Source of the DNA: Methanolobus psychrophilus R15
GTDB lineage: Archaea > Halobacteriota > Methanosarcinia > Methanosarcinales > Methanosarcinaceae
Direction of reading: 5' to 3'
Length of the DNA: 64,000 bases
NCBI GenBank assembly: GCA_000306725.1
Contig: CP003083.1
Coordinates: 2,194,042 to 2,258,041 of the forward strand
The notes under the pieces were generated by a model. The model was not told the origin of the DNA. It was given only the letters and a program-made list of their open reading frames with translations, and did no database searches. Positions within the stretch are counted from its first letter, which is position 1, and every line of letters starts with the position of its first letter. A program made the position numbers and the translations under genes. Shown one piece after another: positions 42,889 through 52,673 of this stretch.

Positions 42889-43443
42889 ATGTGGCGTGAG
42901 ATATCGAGGATCGGCAAAAAGCTTGTGGACAGCGGGCTTGTGGAATCCCACTTCGGGAACATAAGCGTGAGGGTCGGGAACAGGATGATCATTACACGCA
43001 GCGGCAGCGCTCTGGATGAGATAAGTGAGAACAATGTCGTCGAGGTCAGGCTCGACAGCACCTGCGCGCTTGATGTCATAGCATCTTCCGAAGCTATAGT
43101 GCACAGGGCTATCTATAAGAACACGCCGGCACTTGCTATTATACATGCGCATTGTCCGTTCGCGGTCACCATGTCCCTGCTTGCGCGGGGGGAGGTCATC
43201 GAGCCGGCGGACAGTGAAGGACAATATTTCCTGGGTGGTATCCCTATAGTCAGGGGTGGTATCGGCTCTGGAGAGCTCGCGACCAACATGTCCCAGGTTC
43301 TTGCATCATGCAAGGCGGCTATCCTGTACAGCCACGGAACATTCGCCATAGGGCGTGTACTGGACGAAGCATACGTCATGACGACCCAGGTAGAGCACTC
43401 CTGCAAGATAAAATACTGGTACGACCTGGCGAGCAAGCGATGA
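42889..43443 (+). CDS. Class II aldolase/adducin-family protein (fuculose-1-phosphate aldolase-like)
   Basis: A 184-aa class II aldolase. The fold signature SHFGNISVR (near residue 21), ITRSGSALDEI, the metal-binding HAHC (about 92-95) and a late SHGTFAIG are present, so zinc-dependent aldol cleavage is expected. Methanogens use such an enzyme in sugar-phosphate or deoxysugar metabolism; the true substrate is not shown. The start is ATG 42889, just after GGAGGTG, rather than the in-frame 42862. First core gene after tRNA-Thr. It precedes the CDP-alcohol phosphatidyltransferase by 67 bp, with no overlap. Confidence 0.8.
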   Translation: MWREISRIGKKLVDSGLVESHFGNISVRVGNRMIITRSGSALDEISENNVVEVRLDSTCALDVIASSEAIVHRAIYKNTPALAIIHAHCPFAVTMSLLARGEVIEPADSEGQYFLGGIPIVRGGIGSGELATNMSQVLASCKAAILYSHGTFAIGRVLDEAYVMTTQVEHSCKIKYWYDLASKR

Positions 43444-43510
43444 ACACGTTTTGAACTTCCTAACTCTGGAAAAGATTAAATCGGAATAGAAGACATTTGG
43501 TACAATATCC

Positions 43511-44164
43511 ATGACCTTTAACGCCCTCAGACCGCTTGCCCTCAAATATCTGGAACCCATGGCAAGGACTACAGCAGACGCAGGCATATCCCCTAATACT
43601 GTTTCCGCCCTGTCACTTGTGTTCGCCGCTCTTTCTGGCCTGCTTTTCTATTATTCCGGACTTCAGCCTGAATCGGCCCCTCTGCTGGTACTCGCCGCGG
43701 GCCTGATGGTAGCCCTGAACTCCCTTCTCGACGCAATGGACGGCGTCATGGCACGCTACCTGGGCACATCAAGCCCTAAAGGCGACTTCCTTGACCACGT
43801 CATCGACCGCTATGCAGATTCTTTCATAATATGCGGCATCTTCTTTGGCGGTCATGTCCAGTGGCAGATAGGAGTAATGACAATAGTGGGCGTCCTGATA
43901 ACAAGCTATCTGGGGACCCAGGCTCAGGCCCTTAACCTCGGAAGATATTATGGTGGCATTATCGGAAGGGCAGACCGCCTCATACTTATTATACTGGCTA
44001 CGGTGGTGTATGCTATATATCCGGCGCCGTTCTATGGCTTATCCTCTCTTGGATGGATCATACTCATAATTGGCGTGGGCAGCCACATAACGGCATTCCA
44101 GAGGATATTCCACATTTGGAAGCAATTAAATGTGTCCTCTGCGGATACCGGTAATGATGATTGA
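43511..44164 (+). CDS. CDP-alcohol phosphatidyltransferase (archaetidylinositol phosphate synthase-like)
   Basis: A 217-aa polytopic membrane enzyme. The family motif DGxxARxxxxxxxxGxxxDxxxD appears as DAMDGVMARYLGTSSPKGDF followed by LDHVIDRYAD (about 77-105), and about six hydrophobic segments flank it. It transfers a polar alcohol phosphate to CDP-archaeol. The archaetidylinositol phosphate synthase type is the best match by length and motif context, but other alcohols cannot be excluded. It is separate from the PssA of this window at 51.2 kb. Next gene is archease, 42 bp later. Confidence 0.78.
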   Translation: MTFNALRPLALKYLEPMARTTADAGISPNTVSALSLVFAALSGLLFYYSGLQPESAPLLVLAAGLMVALNSLLDAMDGVMARYLGTSSPKGDFLDHVIDRYADSFIICGIFFGGHVQWQIGVMTIVGVLITSYLGTQAQALNLGRYYGGIIGRADRLILIILATVVYAIYPAPFYGLSSLGWIILIIGVGSHITAFQRIFHIWKQLNVSSADTGNDD

Positions 44165-44206
44165 TCCTGCAACAGGGTCATGCAAATCGATAAGGAGTAT
44201 TTTTTC

Positions 44207-44638
44207 ATGGATAATAGATTCGAATATCTGGAGCATACTGCGGATGCCAAGTTCAGGGCTTATGGAAAGTCTCTGGAGGAAGCTTTTGAGAATGCAGCAT
44301 TTGCAATGTTCAATGTCATGATCGACACCTCCACGGTGGCAACAGGGATTTCCCACGAGATAGAACTGAACTCCGAGGATATGGAAGGCCTGCTGTTCAA
44401 CTGGCTCTCTGAAATATTGTTCGTTTTTGAAGTGGAGAGCATTGTCTTTGCAAAATTCATTGTGGACCGGCTTGAGCAGGACGCAGGCGGTTGCCGGCTA
44501 TTCGCAAGGGCTGTGGGAGAAGAGATAAACCTGTCCAAACACAAATTCGGCACCGAGGTCAAGGCAGCCACATATAACGACATGAAGATCGAGAAGATGC
44601 CTGAAGGATGGATGGTACAGGCAACGGTGGATACCTGA
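44207..44638 (+). CDS. Archease, RtcB-activating protein
   Basis: A 143-aa archease. It opens FEYLEHTADAKFRAYGKSLE, with the conserved D of HTAD, and closes MPEGWMVQATVDT, giving the acidic metal site. Archease speeds the guanylylation and turnover of the RNA ligase RtcB, which lies 170 bp downstream. The start ATG 44207 follows AAGGAG at the right distance; an upstream in-frame ATG (44180) is less likely. Works in tRNA splicing and RNA repair. Confidence 0.88.
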   Translation: MDNRFEYLEHTADAKFRAYGKSLEEAFENAAFAMFNVMIDTSTVATGISHEIELNSEDMEGLLFNWLSEILFVFEVESIVFAKFIVDRLEQDAGGCRLFARAVGEEINLSKHKFGTEVKAATYNDMKIEKMPEGWMVQATVDT

Positions 44639-44807
44639 TAATTACTGTTTTTACCAATGAGGATGCTGCTTAATTTCACCTGCGATGAGCTTCTGTACCT
44701 TCAGAAGTCTTCTGTCTCGGGTTGCTGTACCATGCATTATCATCAACATATTCATACGCTCACAGCATATAGTTCAAATCACACAAATTCATCACGAGGA
44801 ATAATCA

Positions 44808-46274
44808 ATGTCAGAGGAAAATGAAAGTTCTGTCTTTAATGTGCTTAAAAGAATAAGCGACAACATCTGGGAAGTACCTATGGACTACATGCCAGGAATG
44901 CGTGTTCCCGGAAGGATATTTGTCTCTGAGCACCTGTTAGGCATCCTGGAAAAGGAAACTATAGACCAGGTAGCAAACGTTGCGACGCTGCCGGGAATAC
45001 TGAAATATTCCATGGCAATGCCGGATGCACACCTTGGTTATGGCTTTTCTATAGGCGGGGTTGCCGCATTCGACAAGGAGACCGGGGTCATCAGTCCTGG
45101 GGGAGTGGGGTTTGATATAAACTGCGGAGTGCGCCTCATACGCACTAATCTCTCGGAAAATGATGTTCGACCTAAGCTTTCAAAGCTTGTGGATGATCTC
45201 TTTGAGGCTATTCCGACAGGCGTAGGTTCCAAGAGCCGCATCAGGGTCTCTGATGCTGAACTGGATGAAATCTTTGTTAATGGAGTTCAGTGGGCGGTTG
45301 ATAACGGGTACGGGGTAAAGGCAGATGTTGATAATTGTGAGAGCGCTGGAAAGATATCCGGTGCTGATCCCTCCAAAGTGAGTATCAAAGCCCGCAAGCG
45401 TGGAAGGCCCCAGCTTGGGACACTGGGAAGCGGCAACCATTTCCTGGAGGTTCAGTATGTGGATAAGATATATGATGAAGAGGCAGCTTCTGCTTTTGGT
45501 CTCAGGGAAGGACAGATCGCTTTTATGATCCATTGCGGATCACGTGGTGCCGGTCACCAGATATGCACAGATCATCTGCAGGTGCTGACACAGGCTTCAA
45601 AAAAGTACAATATTACTCTGCCTGACAAACAGCTTGCCTGTGCCCCGGCACAGTCTCCGGAAGCCCAGGATTACTTCAAGGCTATGCTATGTGCCGCAAA
45701 CTACGCTTGGGTGAATCGGCATGTGATCATGCACTGGACACGCGAAGTTTTTGAAAAGACATTTGCAGAAGAATTTGGCGATCTGGGTATGCACCTTGTT
45801 TATGATGTGGCGCACAACATTGCCAAGCTTGAAGAGCATAATGTGGACGGGAAAAAGACCGAGGTGTACGTACACCGCAAGGGCGCAACCCGTGCTTTTG
45901 CTCCGGGGCATCCTGACCTTCCCGAGGCTTATCAGGCCATAGGCCAGCCTGTGATCATCCCCGGGAGCATGGGCACAGCTTCCTATGTGCTGCGCAGTAC
46001 AAAAGAGTCAATGGATATCAGTTTTGGAAGCGCATGTCATGGTGCAGGGCGTGTCATGAGCCGCAAGAGTGCAAAAAGCGAGCTCCATGGGGAGCAGGTA
46101 AGGGAAGAACTGAGTATGAAAGGCATTCAGGTGCGTGCCTCGCAGCCCTCTCTTATAGCTGAAGAGGCTCCCGAGGTTTACAAGTCCAGCAGTGAAGTAG
46201 TGGACGTTGTGCATGAGCTTGGTATCGCAACAAAGGTTGCGAGGCTCCTGCCAATGGGAGTGATCAAGGGTTAA
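44808..46274 (+). CDS. rtcB: tRNA-splicing/RNA ligase RtcB
   Basis: A 488-aa RtcB. Key stretches are GGVGFDINCGVRL (metal-site Cys), LGSGNHFLEVQ, IHCGSRGAGHQI, PGSMGTASYVL and the HGAGRVMSR that holds the guanylylated histidine. It joins 2',3'-cyclic phosphate or 3'-phosphate ends to 5'-OH with GTP and Mn(II), healing tRNA halves after intron removal. No intein is present. Paired with archease 170 bp upstream. GAGGA precedes the start ATG. Confidence 0.95.
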   Translation: MSEENESSVFNVLKRISDNIWEVPMDYMPGMRVPGRIFVSEHLLGILEKETIDQVANVATLPGILKYSMAMPDAHLGYGFSIGGVAAFDKETGVISPGGVGFDINCGVRLIRTNLSENDVRPKLSKLVDDLFEAIPTGVGSKSRIRVSDAELDEIFVNGVQWAVDNGYGVKADVDNCESAGKISGADPSKVSIKARKRGRPQLGTLGSGNHFLEVQYVDKIYDEEAASAFGLREGQIAFMIHCGSRGAGHQICTDHLQVLTQASKKYNITLPDKQLACAPAQSPEAQDYFKAMLCAANYAWVNRHVIMHWTREVFEKTFAEEFGDLGMHLVYDVAHNIAKLEEHNVDGKKTEVYVHRKGATRAFAPGHPDLPEAYQAIGQPVIIPGSMGTASYVLRSTKESMDISFGSACHGAGRVMSRKSAKSELHGEQVREELSMKGIQVRASQPSLIAEEAPEVYKSSSEVVDVVHELGIATKVARLLPMGVIKG

Positions 46275-46635
46275 CAAGGATAACGAAAAGATATTCCCGT
46301 CTCTTTTTTATTTCTTTTTTTACTGGCTGGAGACTGACTAGTATGCCCTGTCTGAAAAGCAGATGCTCTTTGGTTGATAATTTATAAAAGAAAGCTCCCG
46401 ATTGAGCAATGAGGAAACGAGATGTGTTTGAGGGGATGAATGGTTTTGCTTGGTTACAGTTACTATACCTTTGAATACAGCTACAAGCAGTTTTCTCGTT
46501 TCCTCAGGATATAATTGGTCATTATTATATATAAATCTGTTCGATATTCTTTATATACTATTTTTGTTTTGCGCGGGATGTCCTGTCCGAACTGACCGCT
46601 ATGAATTTAAGACTTATATTTTATTTATACCATCT
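46275..46635. other. Spacer with terminator
   Basis: Right after rtcB the sequence GTCTCTTTTTTATTTCTTTTTTT (46301-46322) is an oligo-T terminator. The rest is AT-rich and holds the promoter for the PUA-domain gene. A longer frame from 46450 runs into that gene but its hydrophobic first 60 codons are non-homologous to the family, so they are not counted. Confidence 0.6.
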
Positions 46636-47109
46636 ATGCAGGCAAACGATAAAAATCTTACCAGAGTTCGTATAATGGCGGACTTTCAGTTCGGGAGGGG
46701 TTGCGGAGAAGTCCTTTTCCCGGAGGGCGTTACTTTTAAGCTGTCAAAGACCAAGCGGGTAAGACAAGTGTTCAGTAAAAATGATCATATTGCAACGGTA
46801 CGTGCCAGCGACGGCATGTTCACGCTTGGTATGGAAGGTGCACGTTTATTGCATGCTCTCTTTCCAGCGCCTGAAAAGAGAGTTGTGGTGTGTGAAGATG
46901 CAGTTCCCTTTGTCTCCCAGGGGAAGACCACTTTTGCTAAACATGTAATCGGCATAGATCCTGAAATGAGGGCAGGTGATGAAGTGATCGTTGTGAGCGA
47001 ATCAGATGATCTGCTCGCAACGGGACAGCTGCTCCTTGCGCCTGAAGAGATCATTATTCTTGACAGGGGAATGGCCGTTGATGTCAGGCGAGGCAGGGAC
47101 CAGGCATAA
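46636..47109 (+). CDS. PUA-domain protein
   Basis: A 157-aa archaeal protein. The first half starts around MADFQFGRGCGEVLF, and the second half has the PUA pattern VVVCEDAVPFVSQGKTTFAKHV with a late GDEVIVVSESDDLLATGQLLL. PUA domains bind structured RNA, often in tRNA or rRNA modification. The protein lacks a catalytic domain, so it is a stand-alone RNA-binding factor. ATG 46636 or ATG 46678 could be the start. No operon partner. Confidence 0.8.
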   Translation: MQANDKNLTRVRIMADFQFGRGCGEVLFPEGVTFKLSKTKRVRQVFSKNDHIATVRASDGMFTLGMEGARLLHALFPAPEKRVVVCEDAVPFVSQGKTTFAKHVIGIDPEMRAGDEVIVVSESDDLLATGQLLLAPEEIIILDRGMAVDVRRGRDQA

Positions 47110-47186
47110 GGGTATGTTAATATACTATATGTATTAAATATGAGAAAAATAATATAAGCAGGAGCTTATATAATCCACTAGAACTC

Positions 47187-48107
47187 ATGACCCCGACAGA
47201 ATCAATCCAGTCTCCGGAACGCGAGAATGTAGAAGAGGATGTTTTCAAGACATTCGTTGTCCCTGATAAGACCCGAATGGAAGAGCATACTATCGTTGTA
47301 GACGGAGACGTGATCGTAGGCAACCATTCTGATATCAAGTATGGTATAATGTCCAATTCCTCTATACTCGGAGAGAGGGTAGAGATAGCAGGTGACCTTA
47401 TTTCCAGGTCCGATGTGAGGGTTGATATCTGGTCCCGCATTGGCGGTAATCTCAAAACGGACACCAACGCCTACATCGGTGAGTTTGTCACTATAGAGGG
47501 TAAGCTAGTGGTAAAAGGGGACCTTGATGTTGGTAACGATGTCAAGATCAACGGCGGCTTTGAGGCTAAAGGCTGGATCGTAGTGCGTAATCCTGTCCCT
47601 GTCATTGTCTATCTTTATCTTTACATTAGTGAACTTTTAAGGCTTGGCAAGGATGAACAAGTAGAAAAAGCCCTGAGTGAACTGTTCGAGGATGACAAGG
47701 AAATTGTCGGTATCAATAGCATGATCATTCCAAACGGCTCCAAGATATCTATGGATTCCATCAGGGTGCCATCAAAAGCTCTTATCGGGAGTGGTTGCAG
47801 GCTGGTAGGTAATATCCGCGCGACTTCTCTGGAGATGGCAAATGATACCATCCTTTATGGAAGTATCCGCACAATCCAGGACATTAAGCTGGGCAGGAAT
47901 AACATAATCCATGGCAATATCGTTTCAAGAGGTAATGTGTACATCAGCGAAAAGACCCATGTGCTGGGTGAGATCAACGCACAGACCATTAAGATCCATG
48001 AGAGTGCCCGCGTAGACGGTGTTATGCGTGCCTCCGGCGGTATCGTGTTCGAAAGGGAAGAAGAAAAAGTTCTCAATGAAAAAGAATTGATGCAACTTAA
48101 TATTTGA
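47187..48107 (+). CDS. Bactofilin-like polymer-forming protein
   Basis: A 306-aa protein of short beta-strand turns (VDGDVIVGNHSDIKYGIM, IAGDLISRSDVRVD, VTIEGKLVVKGDLDVGN), the pattern of right-handed beta-helix bactofilins (DUF583). The middle has a helical insertion (about 130-170) and the C-terminal half resumes the beta-helix. Bactofilins self-polymerise on membranes to organise cell shape. In archaea the role is unknown. It starts shortly after the PUA gene and its stop is followed by a small membrane protein at 48161. Confidence 0.78.
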   Translation: MTPTESIQSPERENVEEDVFKTFVVPDKTRMEEHTIVVDGDVIVGNHSDIKYGIMSNSSILGERVEIAGDLISRSDVRVDIWSRIGGNLKTDTNAYIGEFVTIEGKLVVKGDLDVGNDVKINGGFEAKGWIVVRNPVPVIVYLYLYISELLRLGKDEQVEKALSELFEDDKEIVGINSMIIPNGSKISMDSIRVPSKALIGSGCRLVGNIRATSLEMANDTILYGSIRTIQDIKLGRNNIIHGNIVSRGNVYISEKTHVLGEINAQTIKIHESARVDGVMRASGGIVFEREEEKVLNEKELMQLNI

Positions 48108-48160
48108 AGTATGATCACAATTTGGCAATTCTATGTTTAAAGGAATGCGGAGGGCTGTTT

Positions 48161-48505
48161 ATGAGCTCTATTGAATTATTCGATTTTCTTGATCTTGTGC
48201 TCAGGCTATGTATCTTTTTAGTGGCGCTGATGATAGCAAGTCTCTTGGTGAGGATAGATGCAGATGTCATCCGTTCGAGGATATATGTATCTTTCAGGAA
48301 ACTGAAAGGGTCATTCGTTTTGCTGACGGTGGGCTTTCTGTTCTACCTTGCAGAAACTTTTGTAGGTATCAGTAGTCCGGCAGTATCTGAAAGTGCTAAC
48401 TTCCTGCTTATTGGAATGCTGTCGATATCTTTCCAGATACTTATTCTACTTTTCCTGTATCATCTGTATGTGGCCATAAGAGTCCCTGACAGACGAATAC
48501 TCTAA
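48161..48505 (+). CDS. Small integral membrane protein
   Basis: A 114-aa protein with three hydrophobic segments (about 8-30, 46-66, 78-102), a short basic loop after the first and a charged C-terminus. GCGGAGGG precedes ATG 48161, so the upstream in-frame ATG is not used. It is probably a partner of the bactofilin-like protein ending 53 bp upstream, though the link is only position. Confidence 0.65.
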   Translation: MSSIELFDFLDLVLRLCIFLVALMIASLLVRIDADVIRSRIYVSFRKLKGSFVLLTVGFLFYLAETFVGISSPAVSESANFLLIGMLSISFQILILLFLYHLYVAIRVPDRRIL

Positions 48506-48633
48506 AAGCCCTCTGTTACAGGGCTTTTCTTTCTTTTCATTGCTTGCAGTTGAATAACATTTTATAGGAATGGCTTTTATCCATGGCCATATTTAAAACA
48601 AGTTTGCATAATATAAGCACACAAGGTGTATAC

Positions 48634-49809
48634 ATGACAGAACAGGTTATCTCATGGTCATCATCCCAAGAGGCTGTGATCCAAAAAGACGCAAAGTATG
48701 TAATGCAGAACTATGGTCGCCAGCCTCTTGTACTGGAGAGCGGCGACGGTTGCATAGTCCGTGATATAGACGGCAGGGAATATATCGACTGTGTAGCAGG
48801 CATAGCAGTGAACAATGTCGGGCACAGTCACCCAAAACTGGTAGAGGCCCTAAAGAAGCAGGCAGAAAAACTGATGCATGTTTCCAATCTCTACTATACT
48901 GTTCCCCAAGCTGAACTAGCTGAGAAACTCGTTCAAATTACCGGCATGTCCAGGGTATTTTTCTGCAATTCAGGCACAGAGGCAGTGGAAGCTGCAATGA
49001 AGCTTGCACGTGTCAAGACGGGAAAGACAGACTTTGTAGCGGTCGAGCACGCATTCCACGGGCGTACCATGGGTGCCCTGTCGCTCACATACAAGGAAAT
49101 GTATCGCACTCCTTTTAAGCCGCTATTGCAGGAGGAGAAATTCGTTCCCTGCAATGATGCAAAAGCAATTGCTAACGCAATTAATGATAAGACCGCAGCT
49201 GTCATCATAGAGCCAATCCAGGGCGAGGGAGGCATCAATATTCACTCCGATGCGTACCTGAAAGAAGTCCGCAGGATATGTGATGAAACAGGAACCCTGC
49301 TCATCTTTGATGAGGTGCAGACTGGTTTTGGAAGGACGGGTAAGTGGTTCTGTAAGGAACATTTCGGCGTCGAACCAGACATAATGACCATGGCAAAAGC
49401 AATGGGCGGCGGTTTCCCAATGGGTGCCGTTGCAGCACGTGAAGGCATAGCCTTTGAGCGCGGCCAGCACGCAGCCACCTTCGGAGGCAGTCCCCTTGCA
49501 TGTGCCGCAGCCCTGGCTTCTATTGATATCATAGAGAAAGAAGATCTTCTCCGGCATGCAACGGAAATGGGCGATTATTTCATGAGCCGGCTCAAAGATA
49601 TCTCCCTGGATGGCGTTGTAGAAGTACGTGGTCGCGGGCTTATGATAGGGGTTGAACTGGACCGTAAGTGTGCAGACATTGTGGACTTTGCCCTGAGGAA
49701 TGGAGTACTTCTCAACTGCACATCCGAGAAAGTACTGCGTATCGCACCGCCTCTGGTAATAACTAAAGAGCAGATCGACTCGGTGGTGGCTGTGCTTGAG
49801 CAGGCCTGA
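48634..49809 (+). CDS. argD: Acetylornithine aminotransferase
   Basis: A 391-aa class III PLP aminotransferase. The PLP lysine sits in [15 protein letters not shown], and [45 protein letters not shown] and [14 protein letters not shown] are the expected ArgD segments. It makes N-acetylornithine (and in some organisms N-succinyl-diaminopimelate) in arginine and lysine synthesis. ATG 48634 after AAGGTGT is used. hisC overlaps its end by 14 bp. Confidence 0.93.
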   Translation: MTEQVISWSSSQEAVIQKDAKYVMQNYGRQPLVLESGDGCIVRDIDGREYIDCVAGIAVNNVGHSHPKLVEALKKQAEKLMHVSNLYYTVPQAELAEKLVQITGMSRVFFCNSGTEAVEAAMKLARVKTGKTDFVAVEHAFHGRTMGALSLTYKEMYRTPFKPLLQEEKFVPCNDAKAIANAINDKTAAVIIEPIQGEGGINIHSDAYLKEVRRICDETGTLLIFDEVQTGFGRTGKWFCKEHFGVEPDIMTMAKAMGGGFPMGAVAAREGIAFERGQHAATFGGSPLACAAALASIDIIEKEDLLRHATEMGDYFMSRLKDISLDGVVEVRGRGLMIGVELDRKCADIVDFALRNGVLLNCTSEKVLRIAPPLVITKEQIDSVVAVLEQA

Positions 49810-50887
49810 GCTGGTTAAAAAGGAAGTCTCCGGGATAGCTGAATATGTTCCTGGCAAGTCCATTGAGGAAATAGCCAGCAAATATGGCCTTGACCCTGCA
49901 TCGATCATAAAGCTGGGCTCAAATGAGAATGTGCTGGGGCCATCCCCCAAAGCGATAGCTGCAGTCATAGCTCATGCAAGTGGCATCAACATATATCCTT
50001 CAGCTGATGCATCCGAACTTGTTAAGGCAATCTCTGTCTATACCGGCTTCCCGGTACAGAATATATGCGCTGCGGGACCGGGTATGGATGGTCTGCTGGA
50101 TAACCTTATGAGGCTGCTGATATCAGCCGGTGATGAGGTCATACTTCCTCTTCCTACTTTCTCTTACTACGAGATCGCAGCCCGCGCCAACGGTGCGGCC
50201 CCGGTCTATGTCGGCTCAGGTGAAGAGTTTGCTTTTGATATTGAAGGTATAATGAATGCAGAATCTGAAAGAACAAAGATCATATTCCTGTGTTCTCCTA
50301 ACAATCCCACGGGCAGGCTTGTAAGTGAAGCCGACCTGCGCAGGATACTTGAACACACAAGAGGCCTGGTCTTTGTGGATGAAGCCTACGTGGAATTCTC
50401 AGACCGCAATCTGGCTCACCTCATAAATGAGTATGACAACATTATCGTCGGAAGAACATTTTCCAAAGCTTTCGGCCTTGCAGGCATGCGTCTGGGATAT
50501 GGCCTGATGCCTGCATGGATCAGGTCCGAGTACATGAAAATAGCAACTCCTTTCAACATCAGTGTGCCTGCGATAGTTGCAGGTATTGCTGCACTCTCGG
50601 ATACTCTCTATCTCCAGAAAAGCATCCGGTGCGCAAGAGAAGGGCGTGATTTCCTGACAAAACACATTCCTTTCAGGGTCTATGATTCCCAGGCCAATTT
50701 TGTTCTTGTGGACGTTGCTCCCCTAAAGTCTCGGGATGTCAGCGAAGCCCTGCTCAATAAAGGCATCATAGTAAGGGACTGCAGGTCTTTCAGGGATGCA
50801 GGCGAAACCCTCATCCGTGTAACTGTGGGTACGCCTGAGCAGAATGAGAAGGTTGTTGCAGCTTTTAAAGAAGTTTCAGTTGCCTGA
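49796..50887 (+). CDS. hisC: Histidinol-phosphate aminotransferase
   Basis: A 363-aa class I PLP aminotransferase. [14 protein letters not shown] is the N-terminal HisC signature, [11 protein letters not shown] holds the aspartate for PLP, and [19 protein letters not shown] the lysine. It converts imidazole acetol phosphate to histidinol phosphate. The start is a TTG at 49796 inside the end of argD; a later start would cut into the family's N-terminus. The coupling suggests joint amino-acid control. It ends 12 bp into the converging mptD stop region. Confidence 0.9.
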   Translation: MSRPELVKKEVSGIAEYVPGKSIEEIASKYGLDPASIIKLGSNENVLGPSPKAIAAVIAHASGINIYPSADASELVKAISVYTGFPVQNICAAGPGMDGLLDNLMRLLISAGDEVILPLPTFSYYEIAARANGAAPVYVGSGEEFAFDIEGIMNAESERTKIIFLCSPNNPTGRLVSEADLRRILEHTRGLVFVDEAYVEFSDRNLAHLINEYDNIIVGRTFSKAFGLAGMRLGYGLMPAWIRSEYMKIATPFNISVPAIVAGIAALSDTLYLQKSIRCAREGRDFLTKHIPFRVYDSQANFVLVDVAPLKSRDVSEALLNKGIIVRDCRSFRDAGETLIRVTVGTPEQNEKVVAAFKEVSVA

Positions 50888-51241
50888 ACTGTAAACCTTC
50901 TCTATTTTCATTAGCGGATAGTCTAACTCCGCGCTATATGCAAGACTTACGTCCGCAAGGGTTGACTCATACCTGACGGTTATTCTCACATCAAGCATAC
51001 GGCCTTCAAGTTCGCAATAGCCGAACTCACTGTTCATTTTTGAGCGAATGATATCCCTGTCTATGGAAACGCTGATATCCTTTACAAAAGGCTGGACTGC
51101 AATGCTCTCTTGTATGGCTTTCTCCAGGCTGTCTGCGTTTTTCAGGTTCACAGGTGATCCAGTGAACTGGTGGTAGAGGGCACCGAGCTTGATACCTGCT
51201 TCAAAGAGCGCATTATCCCTATCTGTGACATTATCATTCAT
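50876..51241 (-). CDS. mptD: Archaeal dihydroneopterin aldolase (MptD family)
   Basis: A 121-aa protein of the archaea-type DHNA family. It carries [19 protein letters not shown] and [20 protein letters not shown], the defining blocks of the family. The enzyme splits 7,8-dihydroneopterin on the way to methanopterin, the C1 carrier of methanogens. The start overlaps the pssA stop as ATGA, so it is the last gene of the artA operon. Its stop region overlaps the end of hisC on the other strand by 12 bp. Confidence 0.72.
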   Translation of the reverse strand: MNDNVTDRDNALFEAGIKLGALYHQFTGSPVNLKNADSLEKAIQESIAVQPFVKDISVSIDRDIIRSKMNSEFGYCELEGRMLDVRITVRYESTLADVSLAYSAELDYPLMKIEKVYSSGN

Positions 51242-51945
51242 TTAGGTGCCTCCGCAGCCTGCCTCCGGGAGCCAGCTCTCCGGATAGCCGGTGAGGCAAC
51301 ATAGAAGATCATTATTGCAAGTACGGCGGATGCAAGCATGTGGGTATAACTTATGCCGAATGGGTAGGACAGGAAAGTGATGACGAAAAGCAAACCAATA
51401 GGCAGCACATGGGTGGGTTTCTTTGCCTTCATGTATGTTATCTTGCTGATCATCAGAAGCCCCACGCCAAATGAGAGCAGAATAACAAGCCATGTATGGA
51501 AATACTGTTCCCCTGCCAGCACATATGCTGAGAGTATGATACCTCCTGCTGTAATGGGCAGACCTTTGAAAGAAGGCAGTCCCTGATGGACTGTGTTGAA
51601 CCTTGCCAGTCTGAGGATGCCGCAGAAGAAGTAAAAGCATAGTGCTGCAAGGAGCAGGTAAGATGCCTCACTGCCGGCTGCAGCATATACAATAACTACA
51701 GGTGCAAGTCCGAATGAGATAACGTCTGCAAGAGAATCCAGGTTGGCACCGATCTCGCTTCCGGAGAACATCCTTGAAAGATAGCCATCAACACCATCGG
51801 CTACCGCGGCTGCGAGTATCAGTGTGGGTGCAAGATATGTAAAACCATTCTGGACAAGTATAATGGCCAATAAACCAAGGAGGGCATTGAGCAATGTTAC
51901 AATATCAGCTAATTTCAATGTTTGGAGTATGGTGTTCACTTCCAC
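51238..51945 (-). CDS. pssA: Archaetidylserine synthase
   Basis: A 235-aa membrane CDP-alcohol phosphatidyltransferase. The motif is DGVDGYLSRMFSGSEIGANL, then DSLADVISFG, with several hydrophobic segments, one short N-terminal helix and a basic C-terminus. It joins L-serine to CDP-archaeol to give archaetidylserine. Start is read as GTG 51945, overlapping the asd stop TAG; a second GTG at 51939 is equally placed. Upstream asd and artA and downstream mptD are in the same operon. Confidence 0.88.
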   Translation of the reverse strand: MEVNTILQTLKLADIVTLLNALLGLLAIILVQNGFTYLAPTLILAAAVADGVDGYLSRMFSGSEIGANLDSLADVISFGLAPVVIVYAAAGSEASYLLLAALCFYFFCGILRLARFNTVHQGLPSFKGLPITAGGIILSAYVLAGEQYFHTWLVILLSFGVGLLMISKITYMKAKKPTHVLPIGLLFVITFLSYPFGISYTHMLASAVLAIMIFYVASPAIRRAGSRRQAAEAPK

Positions 51946-52673
51946 TATTCTTTCCCATAACTTACACTCGTACCTGCAGTAACTATGCCGCCTTTGCTGC
52001 ACAGAATGTCAAAACTGTCAGGAACTGTCAATATCTCAAGTTCCTGTGAAGTATTATCGTTAGTGTTTCGCTTTCGGGCTATGACTGTCATTCCTGCAGT
52101 AACTTTTTCGCCTTTGGTGCATAGGATTTCGAAATTCTCAGGTATCGTCACATCCACCCTTGATCCAAAGCGTATCATGCCAAACCTTTGCCCCCGGACC
52201 ATCTGGTCACCTACCTGCACATATGAGACTATCCTTCTGGCTATTGTCCCGGCTATCTGGATAACTTCTACTATGCCGTGCTCGGTATCAATGAATATAT
52301 GGCTGCGCTCATTTCTCTCTGAATCCTTACTGAATGCAGGTCTATATCCTCCTTTCTTATGCTCTATGGCGATAACTTTACCGGTCAGAGGCGCCCTGTT
52401 GACATGGACATTATGGACGTTCATGAAAATACATATCTTACGTCCTCTTATGTCTACGATCTTCCCGTCGGCAGGTGCTGTCATGCTACTGCAGCAATGC
52501 TCTGTTTCCCTTTCAGGGTCCCTGAAAAAGAAGATGAAGAATGTCAATCCGGCCAGCCCCAAAAGTGTAACTATGTTCATATAAGGCCAGTATAATGTAA
52601 TGTGTGCAATCGCGGCAAGTGCGCTGATCACGACCACGGTCATTATCCATGGAGCAGAACCTTTTGCAAGCAT
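51945..52673 (-). CDS. asd: Archaetidylserine decarboxylase with duplicated C-terminus
   Basis: A 242-aa PSD-A-type decarboxylase that self-cleaves to form a pyruvoyl group. RFGSRVDV holds the cleavage serine (Gly-Ser). One or two N-terminal membrane segments are followed by PADGKIVDIRG and FMNVHNVHVNRAP. It makes archaetidylethanolamine. The C-terminal block VTIPENFEILCTKGEKVTAG (from 175) is repeated as LTVPDSFDILCSKGGIVTAG (from 215), a 40-residue duplication beyond the normal end of the family. It sits directly after artA (stop TAA next to ATG) and before pssA. Confidence 0.85.
   Translation of the reverse strand: MLAKGSAPWIMTVVVISALAAIAHITLYWPYMNIVTLLGLAGLTFFIFFFRDPERETEHCCSSMTAPADGKIVDIRGRKICIFMNVHNVHVNRAPLTGKVIAIEHKKGGYRPAFSKDSERNERSHIFIDTEHGIVEVIQIAGTIARRIVSYVQVGDQMVRGQRFGMIRFGSRVDVTIPENFEILCTKGEKVTAGMTVIARKRNTNDNTSQELEILTVPDSFDILCSKGGIVTAGTSVSYGKE
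51957..52151 (-). repeat. Internal duplication in asd (two 75-bp units)
   Basis: Units at 52077..52151 and 51957..52031 encode VTIPENFEILCTKGEKVTAG and LTVPDSFDILCSKGGIVTAG. Period is 120 bp, and DNA identity is still visible (for example GTAACTNTNNCGCCTTTG on the forward strand). The second unit extends the protein past the usual end. Confidence 0.75.

Noticed and set aside
46450..46635. Hydrophobic 62-residue extension of the PUA protein
   Set aside because: The frame is open by chance: it covers the promoter region, and the family starts near MADFQFG; ATG 46636 is the reasonable start.
49123..49968. 281-codon reverse-strand frame over argD and hisC
   Set aside because: It is the antisense shadow of two clear enzymes; cysteine- and serine-rich composition and lack of any domain argue against a gene.
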